Origin: Minicystis rosea
Lineage (GTDB): Bacteria > Myxococcota_A > Polyangia > Polyangiales > Polyangiaceae
Assembly (NCBI GenBank): GCA_001931535.1
Contig: CP016211.1
Location: forward strand, 8,665,703-8,729,702
Reading direction: 5' to 3'
Length of the DNA stretch: 64,000 nt
Made by a program: the position numbers and the translations under genes. Below the pieces are notes generated by a model, which worked only from the letters and a program-made list of their open reading frames with translations, did no database searches and was not told the origin of the DNA. This document shows positions 25,726 to 34,197 of the stretch, one piece after another (within the stretch, counting starts at the first letter, position 1; each line of letters begins with the position of its first letter).

Positions 25726-26523
25726 TCACTGCGGCGGGCTGAACACCGTGTCGCCGCGGATCTGAGCGATGATCCGCCGGGCGCGATCGCCGACCTGGTT
25801 GACCCAGCGCGAAGGTGACTTGCCGTCGGCGCCCGTTCCCGCCTCCTTGGCGGCCTTCTCCCAATCACCCGCGTTCACGGCCTTCACGAAGTTGGGCCAC
25901 TTGCTGAACCCACCGAGGTTGAAGGTCATGTCGGTGAGGGCCTTCTGCTGCGTGTCGGTGAAGGAGTCGAAGTTGGGGAAGGTGCTCCGCGCCGTGGTCT
26001 GCGCGGTGGTCGTGTCCTGTGCGAAGAGGCTGTCGACCTGGGCGTCGGTGATGTCCTGCGTGCCCGCGTAGACCTTGTCGTAGTCGAGGCCGAGCGCCTC
26101 GATTTGCTTGCGCGCGCCGCTCTTGTCGAGGTTGAAGCCGATGCCGATGCTGGGGTGGCCTTCGGAGTCGACGTACATGTGCTTGCGCCGACCCTCGGCC
26201 TGGGCGAGCTGATCGGAGAGGCCGCTCTTCCACGTCACCGTGCAGCCCTTGTCCGTCGTCGCCGAGAGGTTGCCGATGGTCGGGATGGCGCCGGCCTTGA
26301 GCTCGGTGTCCTTGGCGAGCCCCGTCTGGATGGAGACGATCTTCTTGCAGCCGATCGAACAGCCGATGAGGTAGCAGGGGCCGGTCAGATCCTTGTCACA
26401 GACCGGCTTCAGGTTGTTCACGATGTACGTGTCGCGATCCACGACCGGCTTGGGGAGGATCACCACGCCGCCGTTGTTGCACATCAGCACATCGAGGTGG
26501 TGGAGCCACTTGTACTCGGCCAT
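25726..26523 (-). CDS. Cys-rich N-terminal (PAAR-like?) domain fused to T4-type lysozyme, effector-like
   Basis: 265 aa; GGAGG precedes ATG 26523. Residues 105-260 are a T4-lysozyme-type muramidase: E110, D119 and S125 match the spacing of catalytic Glu11-Asp20-Thr26 exactly (EGRRKHMYVDSEGHPSIGIGF), with the later SRWVNQVGDRARRIIAQIRG resembling T4 NRAKRVI. Residues 1-100 hold seven Cys (DVLMCNN, VCDKDL, PCYLIGCSIGCKKI, KGCTVTW) and resemble the small PAAR-like caps of contractile injection systems; that part is tentative. No signal peptide is present, so export through an injection machine is plausible. No phage genes and no obvious immunity gene are adjacent. Confidence 0.78.
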   Translation of the reverse strand: MAEYKWLHHLDVLMCNNGGVVILPKPVVDRDTYIVNNLKPVCDKDLTGPCYLIGCSIGCKKIVSIQTGLAKDTELKAGAIPTIGNLSATTDKGCTVTWKSGLSDQLAQAEGRRKHMYVDSEGHPSIGIGFNLDKSGARKQIEALGLDYDKVYAGTQDITDAQVDSLFAQDTTTAQTTARSTFPNFDSFTDTQQKALTDMTFNLGGFSKWPNFVKAVNAGDWEKAAKEAGTGADGKSPSRWVNQVGDRARRIIAQIRGDTVFSPPQ

Positions 26524-26666
26524 CGGTCACCTCCGCGAAATCGCTCGGAACGCGGACAGGGAACCCCAGAAGTTTCACCTCTGTCAAGCGCAGCTCTCGC
26601 GCGCGCCGCGCATGACGCACGTCGACATCGCCGAGCTCGGCCGCGTCGTTTCGCCCAATCGGAAAG

Positions 26667-27674
26667 CTACGCCTTGCCCACGGCGCGCCAGTCGAGGACG
26701 TCCACCTGATCGGGCGCGAGCGCATACTCGACCTCACTCCGGATCCCCAGGCGATCGCCGCCGATCTGGAACGGCACCGGCCGCGAGAAGGTGGCCTTGC
26801 AGCGCGTGAGCAGCCACGTGTGCATCTTCGCGAGCGGATGCGCGCCCTGCCAGAGCTGCTTCATGCGCAGCGTCGCCTCGAGCGCCTTGCCCGCGTAGAG
26901 GCGCATGCAGAAGCGCCGCGGGACGAGCCCCGCGAACGGGAAGGCGCGGAAGCCGAAGCCCCACTCCGCCGAGGTGCCCGCCGCGCAGACGCTCGTGGGG
27001 CCGCGATAAAGCACGGCGCCGTGACCGCCGCCCGGCACGGGCACGACGCGGCCGCGCGCGTCGACGGTGAGCGCGTCGTCGCCGGTGTTCACGAGCTCGA
27101 CCTCGACCTGCGGCTCACGCAGATGGCGCGGGATGGTGCGCGTGAAGAGGCCGTGCATGTAGCCGCGCAGGCCCTCGCGCATGTGCCGCGGGAGGAGGCC
27201 CGGGCCGCTCTTCTGCGCGTGGAAGTCGTCGATGATCTCCGCGTCCCAACCGGTGCCCGCGAACGGCGCGACGGTGCCCATGACCTCGACGAGATCGAAA
27301 CGGCGCAGCGGCAGAGGACCACCACGCTCGGCGAGCTCGCCGAGGCGACGCACGGCCTTCCGCCAGCGCGGCGCGCCGGTGACGTTGGCCCAACCGTTCC
27401 CGGTGCCGAGCGGGAGCAGGCCAATCGCAGGCCCGGCCACATCATCACCGCTCGGCCGGCGGAGCGCATTGATGAGCGTCACGGCCGTGCCGTCGCCGCC
27501 CGCGGACACGAGCAGCTTGGGCCGATCGGTTTGGATCTGTCGCGCGAAGCCCAGCGCCTCGTCGAGGGTGCTGGAGACCATGATGTTCGCGCCGGGGAGC
27601 ACCTCGCGACATGCCCGGGCGACCCGATGACTCCCCCGCCGGGCGCGCAGATTCACGACGATCGCGATATCCAC
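26667..27674 (-). CDS. Diacylglycerol kinase-catalytic family lipid kinase (YegS/DagK-like)
   Basis: 335 aa, GTG start at 27674. The nucleotide-binding signatures are clear: LLVSAGGDGTAVTLINAL (GGDGT) and IGLLPLGTGNGWANV (GTGN), both near the N-terminal third as in DAGK_cat proteins. AGTGWDAEIIDDFHAQKSG and the C-terminal beta domain (PVPFQIGGDRLG) match the lipid kinase sandwich fold. Family members phosphorylate diacylglycerol or sphingoid lipids at the membrane. The gene is on the same strand as the lysozyme-like gene but 140 bases away; no functional link is evident. Confidence 0.85.
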   Translation of the reverse strand: MDIAIVVNLRARRGSHRVARACREVLPGANIMVSSTLDEALGFARQIQTDRPKLLVSAGGDGTAVTLINALRRPSGDDVAGPAIGLLPLGTGNGWANVTGAPRWRKAVRRLGELAERGGPLPLRRFDLVEVMGTVAPFAGTGWDAEIIDDFHAQKSGPGLLPRHMREGLRGYMHGLFTRTIPRHLREPQVEVELVNTGDDALTVDARGRVVPVPGGGHGAVLYRGPTSVCAAGTSAEWGFGFRAFPFAGLVPRRFCMRLYAGKALEATLRMKQLWQGAHPLAKMHTWLLTRCKATFSRPVPFQIGGDRLGIRSEVEYALAPDQVDVLDWRAVGKA

Positions 27675-27750
27675 GCGCGGAAACTAGAGCCGTTCGCGTG
27701 ATGCCTTTGTCAGCTTCCTGTCATGAATCCGCGCTGCAACGCAGTATTTC

Positions 27751-29544
27751 GTGTCCGCCCGGCGCGACGTGATGCGTCGATGCGGGCTTCCGGGCCGATG
27801 GGTCAGCCGGTACAACGCGGGCGTGACCACCACCGCGCCCGAGCCCGACGCCGAGCCCTCCGACGCCGCACCGGCGTCCGATCCACGAGCGCCAGCATCC
27901 AACGCGAAGGCCGCGCGCCGCGCGTGGTCTGCGAACGATCGCGTGCTCGCCGCGGCCTGCGTGCTGGGCCTCGCGTTCCTGCTGCTTCAGATCGTGATGT
28001 TCGGATACGGGCGCGATCAGGGCATCTACGCGATGGTCGGTCGATCGCTGCTCTCGGGCGGCATGCCGTACCGCGACGCGTGGGACTTCAAGCCGCCGGG
28101 GATCTTCGTGATCTACGCGCTGAGCCGCGCCGTCTTCGGCAGCGGCCAGTGGGGTATCCGCCTGCTCGAGATCCTCGGCATCGTGGCCACCACGATCGCG
28201 ATGATGAAGCTCACCGAGCGCTGGTGGGGTGATCGTCGCGTCGGCCTGCTCGCCGGCACCATCGCAGCGCTGGTCCACGCGCAGCTCGAGTTCTGGCATA
28301 CCGCGCAGCCGGAGTCGTTCGGCGGGATGCTCACCATCTTCGCCTTGCTCCCGCTCCACCTCGAGGCGCCGGCCGAGCTCGGCCGCGTCGCCCCCGATCG
28401 CGACACGCTTCGGCGTTGGGCCTTCTCGGGCGCGCTCTTCGGGCTCGCCGGCCTGCTCAAGCCTCCGCTCGCCGGCGGCGGCGCCGTGGTCGCGCTGATG
28501 CTCGGCGTGCGTGTGCTTCGCGCACGGACGAGCGTGCCGATCGTGCCCCGTCTCCGCGCGGCGCTCGTGCCCGCTGTCGCCTTCGTGCTCGGCGGCTCGG
28601 CGCCCATCGTGCTCTGCGCGCTGTGGTTCCTCGCCCGCGGCGCGGCGCGCGATCTCTGGCAGGTGCTCTTCGTCTTCACGCCGCACTACACCAAGCTGAG
28701 CTGGGTCGGCGAGACGCTCCCCGGCATGGTCTATTGGGGCTTCACCGAGTGGCTCCAGCAGTATTGCAGCGTGCCCACGGTGGGCCTCTTTCTCTTCCTC
28801 GCGTTCGCGCGCACGCCGCGCGAGCGGCCGGGCGCGGCGCTCGTCGCGGGCATCATCGCCGTGCACCTCGCCGGCGTGATCATGCAAGGCAAGTTCTTCC
28901 CGTATCACTACGGCGCGACTTGGCCGCTGACGGCGCTGCTCGCCGCCCTCGGCTTCATGCGCGTGTGGGATTTCCTCGTGTCGCGCGCGGGGGCCCTCGG
29001 TGCGGCGCTCTTCTTCGTCGTGTTCGGCGTGGTGTGCTTGTTTCGCACCGCGACCAAGGACACAGAAACCTCGTTTCTCCAGCGCTGCGGCCAGCGAATC
29101 ACGCTCCTCACGAAATCTCCGCGCGATCAGGTCGCCCTCGATCGCCTCGCCTCGGTCGCCGACGTCAACGCCGTGGCCAACCGCGAGGTGGCGGCCTTCC
29201 TCCGCGCGCGCGTGCCCGCGGATCGCAAGGTCTTCGTCTGGGGCTTCGAGCCCGCCATCTACGATCTCGCCGACCGCACGCCCGCCACGCGCTACCTCTA
29301 CGACGTCCCGCAGCGCGTGGCGTGGGCGAAGGAGAAAGAGCGCGCGACGTTGATGCGCGATCTCGACGCCGGGCGGCCGGCCGCGATCGTGGTCGAGCGC
29401 CACGACGTCTTCCCGATGGTCACCGGCGACGCCATCGACTCGGCCGACACGCTCAAAGATTTCCCCGCGCTCCGCGATCGCATCGCCGAGCGCTACGAGC
29501 GCGCCACGACGATCGAGGATTTCGACGTCTACCTGGAGCGTTGA
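27751..29544 (+). CDS. ArnT/PMT-type membrane glycosyltransferase (GT39-like)
   Basis: 597 aa if the GTG at 27751 is used; ATG 27772 and GTG 27823 are alternatives and no ribosome-binding site decides. A polar Pro/Ala N-terminus precedes the first membrane helix (VLAAACVLGLAFLLLQIVMF), then the luminal loop GYGRDQGIYAMVGRSLLSGGMPYRDAWDFKPPGIF, the acidic-loop signature of GT-C enzymes acting on polyprenyl-linked sugars. About ten hydrophobic segments follow and a soluble C-terminal domain begins near 470. The downstream GT4 gene on the same strand, 33 bases away, suggests a shared cell-envelope glycan pathway. Confidence 0.82.
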   Translation: MSARRDVMRRCGLPGRWVSRYNAGVTTTAPEPDAEPSDAAPASDPRAPASNAKAARRAWSANDRVLAAACVLGLAFLLLQIVMFGYGRDQGIYAMVGRSLLSGGMPYRDAWDFKPPGIFVIYALSRAVFGSGQWGIRLLEILGIVATTIAMMKLTERWWGDRRVGLLAGTIAALVHAQLEFWHTAQPESFGGMLTIFALLPLHLEAPAELGRVAPDRDTLRRWAFSGALFGLAGLLKPPLAGGGAVVALMLGVRVLRARTSVPIVPRLRAALVPAVAFVLGGSAPIVLCALWFLARGAARDLWQVLFVFTPHYTKLSWVGETLPGMVYWGFTEWLQQYCSVPTVGLFLFLAFARTPRERPGAALVAGIIAVHLAGVIMQGKFFPYHYGATWPLTALLAALGFMRVWDFLVSRAGALGAALFFVVFGVVCLFRTATKDTETSFLQRCGQRITLLTKSPRDQVALDRLASVADVNAVANREVAAFLRARVPADRKVFVWGFEPAIYDLADRTPATRYLYDVPQRVAWAKEKERATLMRDLDAGRPAAIVVERHDVFPMVTGDAIDSADTLKDFPALRDRIAERYERATTIEDFDVYLER

Positions 29545-29577
29545 TCGTGGCACACCGCGTGTAACCCGTCGTGGACG

Positions 29578-30648
29578 GTGCGCATCGCGATCCTCTCCAC
29601 TCCGTTCATCCGCGTTCCTCCCGCCGGCTACGGCGGCACCGAGCTCTTCTGCTACGAGTTGGCCGAAGAGCTTCACGCGCGCGGACACGACGTCACGCTC
29701 TACACCACCGGCGACTCGTGCACGTCGTGCGAGAAGCGCTGGCTCTACACGCAGGCGAAGTGGCCACCGACGCCCTTCGACGAAGCGAGCCACGCGGCCT
29801 TCGGCCTCGACGAGGTGGCGCGCGGCGGCTTCGACGTCGTGCACGTCAACAACCCGCTCGCCATCCCCTTCACGCGCTTCCTCGACGTGCCGGTGGTGTG
29901 CACGCTGCACCATCACCGCGAGGAGCCGATGTCCCGTCTCTACGCCGCGCATCCGCGCGTCACGTACGTGGGCATCAGCCGCCGCCAGCTCGAGCTCGAA
30001 GCGAGGCTCGTGGACACGGCCGTCATCCACCACGGCCTCTCGCCCGAGCGATACCCCGAGAGCGATCGCGACGAAGGCTACCTCCTGCACCTCGGCCGTT
30101 ACGCGCCCGAGAAGGGGACGCACATCGCCATCGACATCGCGCGCGCGGCGGGCCTGCCGCTCCTGCTCGCGGGCCGCACCCATGCGCAGGACACGCGCTA
30201 CTTCGAAGAGCTCGTCGTGCCCCACCTGCGCGAGCCGGGCGTCACGGAGGTCGGCGAGGCCGATCACCCGCGCAAGCTGACCTTGCTGCGCGGCGCGCGC
30301 GCCCTGCTCTGCCCGCTCCAATGGGAAGAGCCCTTCGGCCTCATCGCCATCGAGGCCATGCTCTGCGGCACGCCGGTGCTGGGTTATGCGCGCGGCTCGT
30401 ACCCCGAGATCGTCGAAGAGGGATTGACCGGCTTCCTCGCCGCGCCCGACGACAAGAACACGCTCGCGCGCATCGCCGCGCGGCTCGAGCGCTTCAATCG
30501 GCGCGCCTGCGCGCGTCGCGCGCGCGAGCGGTTCACCACCGCGATCATGACGGACGCCTACGAGGCGCTCTATGCGCGCGTGGCCGGTCTCCCGGCCAAC
30601 GAGATCACTGCACCTGCTCCACGCCGTCGAAGCTCAGCGGGAAGGTGA
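29578..30648 (+). CDS. Glycosyltransferase family 4
   Basis: 356 aa, GTG start. GT-B fold with the N-terminal MRIAILSTPFIRVPPAGYGGTELFCYELAEEL loop typical of GT4 enzymes and the C-terminal nucleotide-sugar site: EEPFGLIAIEAMLCGTPVLGYARGSYPEIVEEG, with E-x7-E. LLHLGRYAPEKGTHIAIDIA is the standard linker block. Cytosolic, retaining mechanism in the family; donor and acceptor unknown. The 3' end overlaps the convergent lipoprotein gene by 44 bases, so its last residues (APAPRRRSSAGR) are probably unselected tail. Confidence 0.85.
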   Translation: MRIAILSTPFIRVPPAGYGGTELFCYELAEELHARGHDVTLYTTGDSCTSCEKRWLYTQAKWPPTPFDEASHAAFGLDEVARGGFDVVHVNNPLAIPFTRFLDVPVVCTLHHHREEPMSRLYAAHPRVTYVGISRRQLELEARLVDTAVIHHGLSPERYPESDRDEGYLLHLGRYAPEKGTHIAIDIARAAGLPLLLAGRTHAQDTRYFEELVVPHLREPGVTEVGEADHPRKLTLLRGARALLCPLQWEEPFGLIAIEAMLCGTPVLGYARGSYPEIVEEGLTGFLAAPDDKNTLARIAARLERFNRRACARRARERFTTAIMTDAYEALYARVAGLPANEITAPAPRRRSSAGR

Positions 30649-31177
30649 GCGTCGTCGCGCCGCTGCCCTGCGGCCGCGGGAAGACGAGCTTCTTGAACGC
30701 GTCGACCACGCACGCGTCGACCTTCGGGTTCTTCGCCGTGCTGTTCAACACCTCGCACGAGGTCACGTTGCCGCTCGGGCTCACCGTGGCCTTCACCGTC
30801 ACCTTCGCGCGCCAGCTCTTCGAGGCCCCCGCGCCGAGCGCATAGCAACGGTTGAAGCTGTCCGAGCTCTTGCCGACCTGATTGATGACCTCGTCCTGCG
30901 TGATGGTCGAGAGCAGCGGCGCTTCCTTCGACGAGACCGCGGCCTTGCCCGGCGCGGGCGTCGCGCCCTGCCCCGTCGTCGCAGCGGAAGCGGCCGGCGC
31001 CACGGGAGGAGGCGGCGGCGCGTGCGTCCCATCTTGTGCGGGCGTCGCCTTCGCGCCCTCGACCGCACCTGCGGCGGGCGTGCTCGGCTCCGCAGGCGGC
31101 ACGGCGGCCGGCGGCGGCGCAGCGCCGCAACCGAGAGCGAGCACGAGCGGGAGGACCAACGCGACGCGATGAATCAT
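30605..31177 (-). CDS. AgmX/PglI C-terminal-domain lipoprotein
   Basis: 190 aa. Lipobox LALGC (C17) after a short hydrophobic signal. Residues 20-80 are a Pro/Ala-rich linker. The C-terminal 100 residues (DEVINQVGKSSDSFNRCYALGA ... KVTVKATVSPSGNVTSCEVLNST ... VDACVVDAFKKLVFPRPQGSGATTLTFPLSF) match the AgmX/PglI (TonB-C-like) domain frequent in myxobacterial envelope and gliding-related proteins. The two Cys (CY and DACV) are conserved in that family. Convergent with the GT4 gene. Confidence 0.82.
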   Translation of the reverse strand: MIHRVALVLPLVLALGCGAAPPPAAVPPAEPSTPAAGAVEGAKATPAQDGTHAPPPPPVAPAASAATTGQGATPAPGKAAVSSKEAPLLSTITQDEVINQVGKSSDSFNRCYALGAGASKSWRAKVTVKATVSPSGNVTSCEVLNSTAKNPKVDACVVDAFKKLVFPRPQGSGATTLTFPLSFDGVEQVQ

Positions 31178-31599
31178 GGCCTCAGGTTAACGGCAGCAGC
31201 GCCGCGCCTGTCTACGCGAAAGCAGCGTCGAATCGCAGGAACCAACGCGAGCACCGCGCGAGCCGGTCACCCTCGATACCACCTGCAATGCCGGCGCGAC
31301 GTTCTCGACATCGTCCATCGCTCGCCCGGCCATTCGAGCGTGAATCGTTTGACCGCGTCCGGGACGTGTCATCGGCCCGCCGCACACGCGACGATTTTTG
31401 GTCGCTGCCACCTTGCGGGATGTGAGGTCGCGCACCACATCTCACATTTTCGATCGTGGGCTGTTAGAAACCTCGAAGCCCGATCGTATTCGTAATTGTT
31501 GGCTGCACGAACCGTCGCGCCGGTCCTCGCGGGACCGAGCGGCGACGACGTGCCCAACCATCCCGTCCAGTCAGACAGGGAAGCTCTTAGAGGAACGAA
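31178..31599. promoter_or_regulatory. Long upstream region with two dyads, no gene
   Basis: No supportable ORF in about 420 bases. Two inverted repeats stand out: ATGTGAG (31420-31426) with CTCACAT (31441-31447), and CGATCGTGGGCT (31451-31462) with AGCCCGATCG (31477-31486), the latter with a two-base bulge. Both lie 110-180 bases upstream of the beta-propeller gene and may be regulatory sites. Confidence 0.45.
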
Positions 31600-32757
31600 A
31601 TGAAGAACGACTCTCGCAATGCCGGGTCGCTGGCCCAGGCTCGTCCCTCGCGTGTGTCTCGCTCCATCGTCTCGCTCGCAGCGTGCGCGGCGCTCGGGCT
31701 CGCCGCGGGTAACGTCGACGCCAAGCAGCAGACCTTCGGCTCCGGCGAGGTCTTCTCCTCCGCTCCCGCGACGTTCCCCGAAGGCATCGTCGTCGACAGC
31801 AATCGCATCTACGTGTCGGGGCCTGCCAACTTCGACATGACCACCCCGACGATCCGCGTTCTCAACAAGAACGGCAACCTCGTCGAGACCATCACCGTCA
31901 ACCACGCGGACAACGATCCCGCGGACGCGCTCTCCTGCATCACCACCGACGACGAAGGTCGTCTCTACGTGGTGAGCGAGGCGCAGGGCATCGTTCGCCT
32001 CACCAAGCAGGGCAATCACTGGAAGCAGGAGATCTACGCTCCTCTCCCGGACGACGGCCTCCCCGGCTGCCGTCACGCCGCGCAGCTCGTGCCGGACTTC
32101 ACCGACCCGATGACGCGCGTCGGCTGCCACATGCTCAACGACCTCGCCTTCGACAAGCAGGGTCGCCTGTACGTCACCGACTCGATGCGCGCCACGATCT
32201 ACCGCATCGATCGCGGCGGCGGCGAGATGGAGACCTGGTTCGAGAGCCCGTACCTCGTCGGTGGCCCGCCCTTCCCCGTCGGCGCCAACGGCGTGCGTGT
32301 GAGCCCGAACGGCCACGAGCTCTACTTCACCGTCTCCACGTCCCCGCTCCCCGAGCTCCAGGGCCGCGGCGCGCTCTACAAGCTGCCGCTCGTGGAGCTG
32401 CCCGAGGCCGAGGACCTCGAGGCCGTGCACTACTTCGATGCGGGCCTCGGCCCCGACGGCTTCGCCTTCGGCGAGGACGGCGAGATCTACACGACACTCG
32501 CCTTCAGCAACCAGATCTCCGTCCTCGGTCCGAACGGGAGCGAGCTCGCGCGCATCAGCGGCCCCCAGGGCAGCAGCATCCCCTTCGATGCGCCGGCCAA
32601 CGTCGCCTTCGACGGCAAGGGCTCGCTCCTCGTGACGAACCACGCGCTCCTCAGCGGCGTCACCGCCGACATGGGCGTGCTCAAGGTGTACGTCGGCGAC
32701 CGCGGTGAAGACCTCTTCACCCCCGACGTCGACAAGCACGGCGGCGGCTGCCACTGA
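31600..32757 (+). CDS. Secreted SMP-30/NHL-type beta-propeller protein
   Basis: 385 aa; TTAGAGGAACGAA precedes ATG 31600. The signal peptide is long, with its hydrophobic core at SIVSLAACAALGLAAG and a cleavage candidate after VDA. The body has repeated blades (GIVVDSNRIYVSGPAN, CITTDDEGRLYVVSEAQGIVRL, NDLAFDKQGRLYVTDSMRATIYRID, NVAFDGKGSLLVTNHAL) of SMP-30/gluconolactonase or NHL type. DGFAFGEDGEIYTTLAFSNQI may provide metal ligands. It may be a periplasmic or extracellular lactonase or simply a binding propeller; substrate unknown. A strong terminator follows. Confidence 0.8.
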   Translation: MKNDSRNAGSLAQARPSRVSRSIVSLAACAALGLAAGNVDAKQQTFGSGEVFSSAPATFPEGIVVDSNRIYVSGPANFDMTTPTIRVLNKNGNLVETITVNHADNDPADALSCITTDDEGRLYVVSEAQGIVRLTKQGNHWKQEIYAPLPDDGLPGCRHAAQLVPDFTDPMTRVGCHMLNDLAFDKQGRLYVTDSMRATIYRIDRGGGEMETWFESPYLVGGPPFPVGANGVRVSPNGHELYFTVSTSPLPELQGRGALYKLPLVELPEAEDLEAVHYFDAGLGPDGFAFGEDGEIYTTLAFSNQISVLGPNGSELARISGPQGSSIPFDAPANVAFDGKGSLLVTNHALLSGVTADMGVLKVYVGDRGEDLFTPDVDKHGGGCH

Positions 32758-32766
32758 AGACGGCGC

Positions 32767-32809
32767 GGTCGCGATGGCGGGGGCCTCCTCCCACCCCGCC
32801 ATCGCGACC
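32767..32809 (+). terminator. Strong hairpin terminator
   Basis: GGTCGCGATGGCGGGG (32767-32782) pairs perfectly over 16 bp with CCCCGCCATCGCGACC (32794-32809), ten bases after the propeller stop. Confidence 0.88.
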
Positions 32810-33019
32810 CGCACATACCGATACGCACGGCGAGCTCCATCACCGCGCACCTTCGCGGGCGTCTGCGCAATCCAAACCTCTCTGACGGGACGCGCTCGCA
32901 CGTCGTGATGTCCTCACGCGGGGCAGCGGCGGACACGCAGCTCCATCGACCCGCAGTCCGCGCCGCGCGAGGCACCGCGCGCCGACCACGGCCCCCGAGC
33001 GCTCGCTCCTGCACCGTGC

Positions 33020-33166
33020 ATGGACCGTGGTGCACGACCAGTGGCCAGCAGTGCTTTGCACGTGGGCTGCGGAGCACGCCCGGTGGACCGCGGTGCGTCG
33101 CGGGTGGGCTGCAGCGCACGCTCAGTGGACCGTGGTGCACGACCAGTGCCCGCGGAGCGCCTCCAG
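33020..33166. repeat. Seven tandem 21-bp units, degenerate
   Basis: Seven consecutive 21-base units without indels: 33020-33040, 33041-33061, 33062-33082, 33083-33103, 33104-33124, 33125-33145 and 33146-33166. Units begin GTGG(A/G)C and end near GCACG..C. or similar; units 1 and 6 differ at one base. Consensus is roughly GTGGRCYGYRGYGCRCGMCCR. The region 32810-33335 contains no supportable gene, although the period, a multiple of three, keeps several frames open. Confidence 0.85.
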
Positions 33167-33335
33167 TGCCAAAAGTGCACTCGACTCTCGGGAATTCGTG
33201 GGATCGAGGTCCGGCGCGCCGAGGCGAGGCGGCGAACTGGGAAGAGAGCGATCGGGCGAGACAGAAGGGGCGCCGCAGGGCGCGGCGCTCCGGTATCTCA
33301 CCTCGCGACGTGGCCAGGAGCGCGGCGCGCGGGCT

Positions 33336-33884
33336 TCAGCCCTTCGGCGCCGCGGGCGTCTTCTTGGGGAGCCTCTTCGCGGCCTTGGCGTAGAACCCGA
33401 TGGCGGGCGCCGCCGTCTTCCGCAGCGCGGGGGCGATGTCGGCGTTCGCCTTGATGATGGCGTATGCGGGCACGGTCACGTCCTTCGCCTTCTCGCCCGA
33501 GGAGATCATGTCGTCGCTCACGCGCGTGAGCAGCGCGTCCAGATCCTTCGCCAGCGGCGCGAGCAGCGCGCGACGCGCGAGGGCGGTGCGGGCGGGGGCG
33601 GTCTCCACGACCTTGGCGTCCTGTCCGTGATCGTGCGGCGCGAGCGCCGCGAACACCCCCGGCTGCGCGTCGACGGCGTCGAGGATCGAGACCATCGCCT
33701 CGTCCTCGCCCTCGCGCAGCTTGCCCGAGCTGTGCAGCCGACCGTCGGGCGTGAGCGACTCGAGGTCGTGCTTCTCCAGCTCGCTCACCGCCGCGGCCAC
33801 GGCCGCCCGTGCCTTCTGTACGGCCTTCTCCAGCGCCGACATCGCCGGCGCATCTCCTCCCGACTTCCCATTTCCCTTCGGCAT
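33336..33884 (-). CDS. Lys/Ala-rich helical protein of unknown function (182 aa)
   Basis: ATG 33884 has an excellent GAGGAGGG just upstream; the longer frame to 34400 lacks one. The sequence begins MPKGNGKSGGDAPAMSALEK, then is mostly charged helix (AVQKARAAVAAAVSELEKHD) with a central segment TPDGRLHSSGKLREGEDEAMVSILDAV and a basic Lys/Pro-rich C-terminus (KAAKRLPKKTPAAPKG). No signal peptide or membrane segment is seen. The basic ends could bind nucleic acid, but no domain was recognised. Confidence 0.7.
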   Translation of the reverse strand: MPKGNGKSGGDAPAMSALEKAVQKARAAVAAAVSELEKHDLESLTPDGRLHSSGKLREGEDEAMVSILDAVDAQPGVFAALAPHDHGQDAKVVETAPARTALARRALLAPLAKDLDALLTRVSDDMISSGEKAKDVTVPAYAIIKANADIAPALRKTAAPAIGFYAKAAKRLPKKTPAAPKG

Positions 33885-34197
33885 CGTTCCCTCCTCGCGC
33901 TCCCCCGTGGCGCTGTGTCGCGGAAGGTGCTCACGACTGCCCCTCGAACAAGCCCCTTCGGATGCCGAGCAAGATTCCGCCTCGCAGCCCGCGCGGCACG
34001 ACGTGGTCCGCGGCATCGCGAACGATGGCCCCCCGCTCGCTGCACCGAGCCGAGCAGCGCAAACGACGCAACGCGAGCGCGTGCGAGCGCATGCGAAACC
34101 GTGAGCCGGGCCCCTCCGCGGAGCCGCCGATTGACAGTCGACATGACGCCCCGATAGCGTCCGCCGATCATCCGCCCCATCGGGCAGAGGAGCACCC
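33885..34197. other. Non-coding interval between divergent genes
   Basis: About 310 bases separate the Lys-rich protein and the C58 protease, transcribed away from each other. No ORF in it has a ribosome-binding site or recognisable sequence. It must contain both promoters; no strong consensus was found. Confidence 0.45.

Noticed and set aside
25726..26523. Prophage lysis cassette
   Set aside because: No holin, spanin, integrase or structural genes flank the lysozyme-like gene.
27721..30321. 866-codon antisense frame over the glycosyltransferase genes
   Set aside because: The sense strand encodes two recognisable glycosyltransferases; the antisense translation is low-complexity Arg/Glu/Ala/His.
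33027..34157. Repeat-containing protein across the 21-bp array
   Set aside because: The frame stays open because the period is a multiple of three; no ribosome-binding site, and it runs antisense to a better-supported gene.
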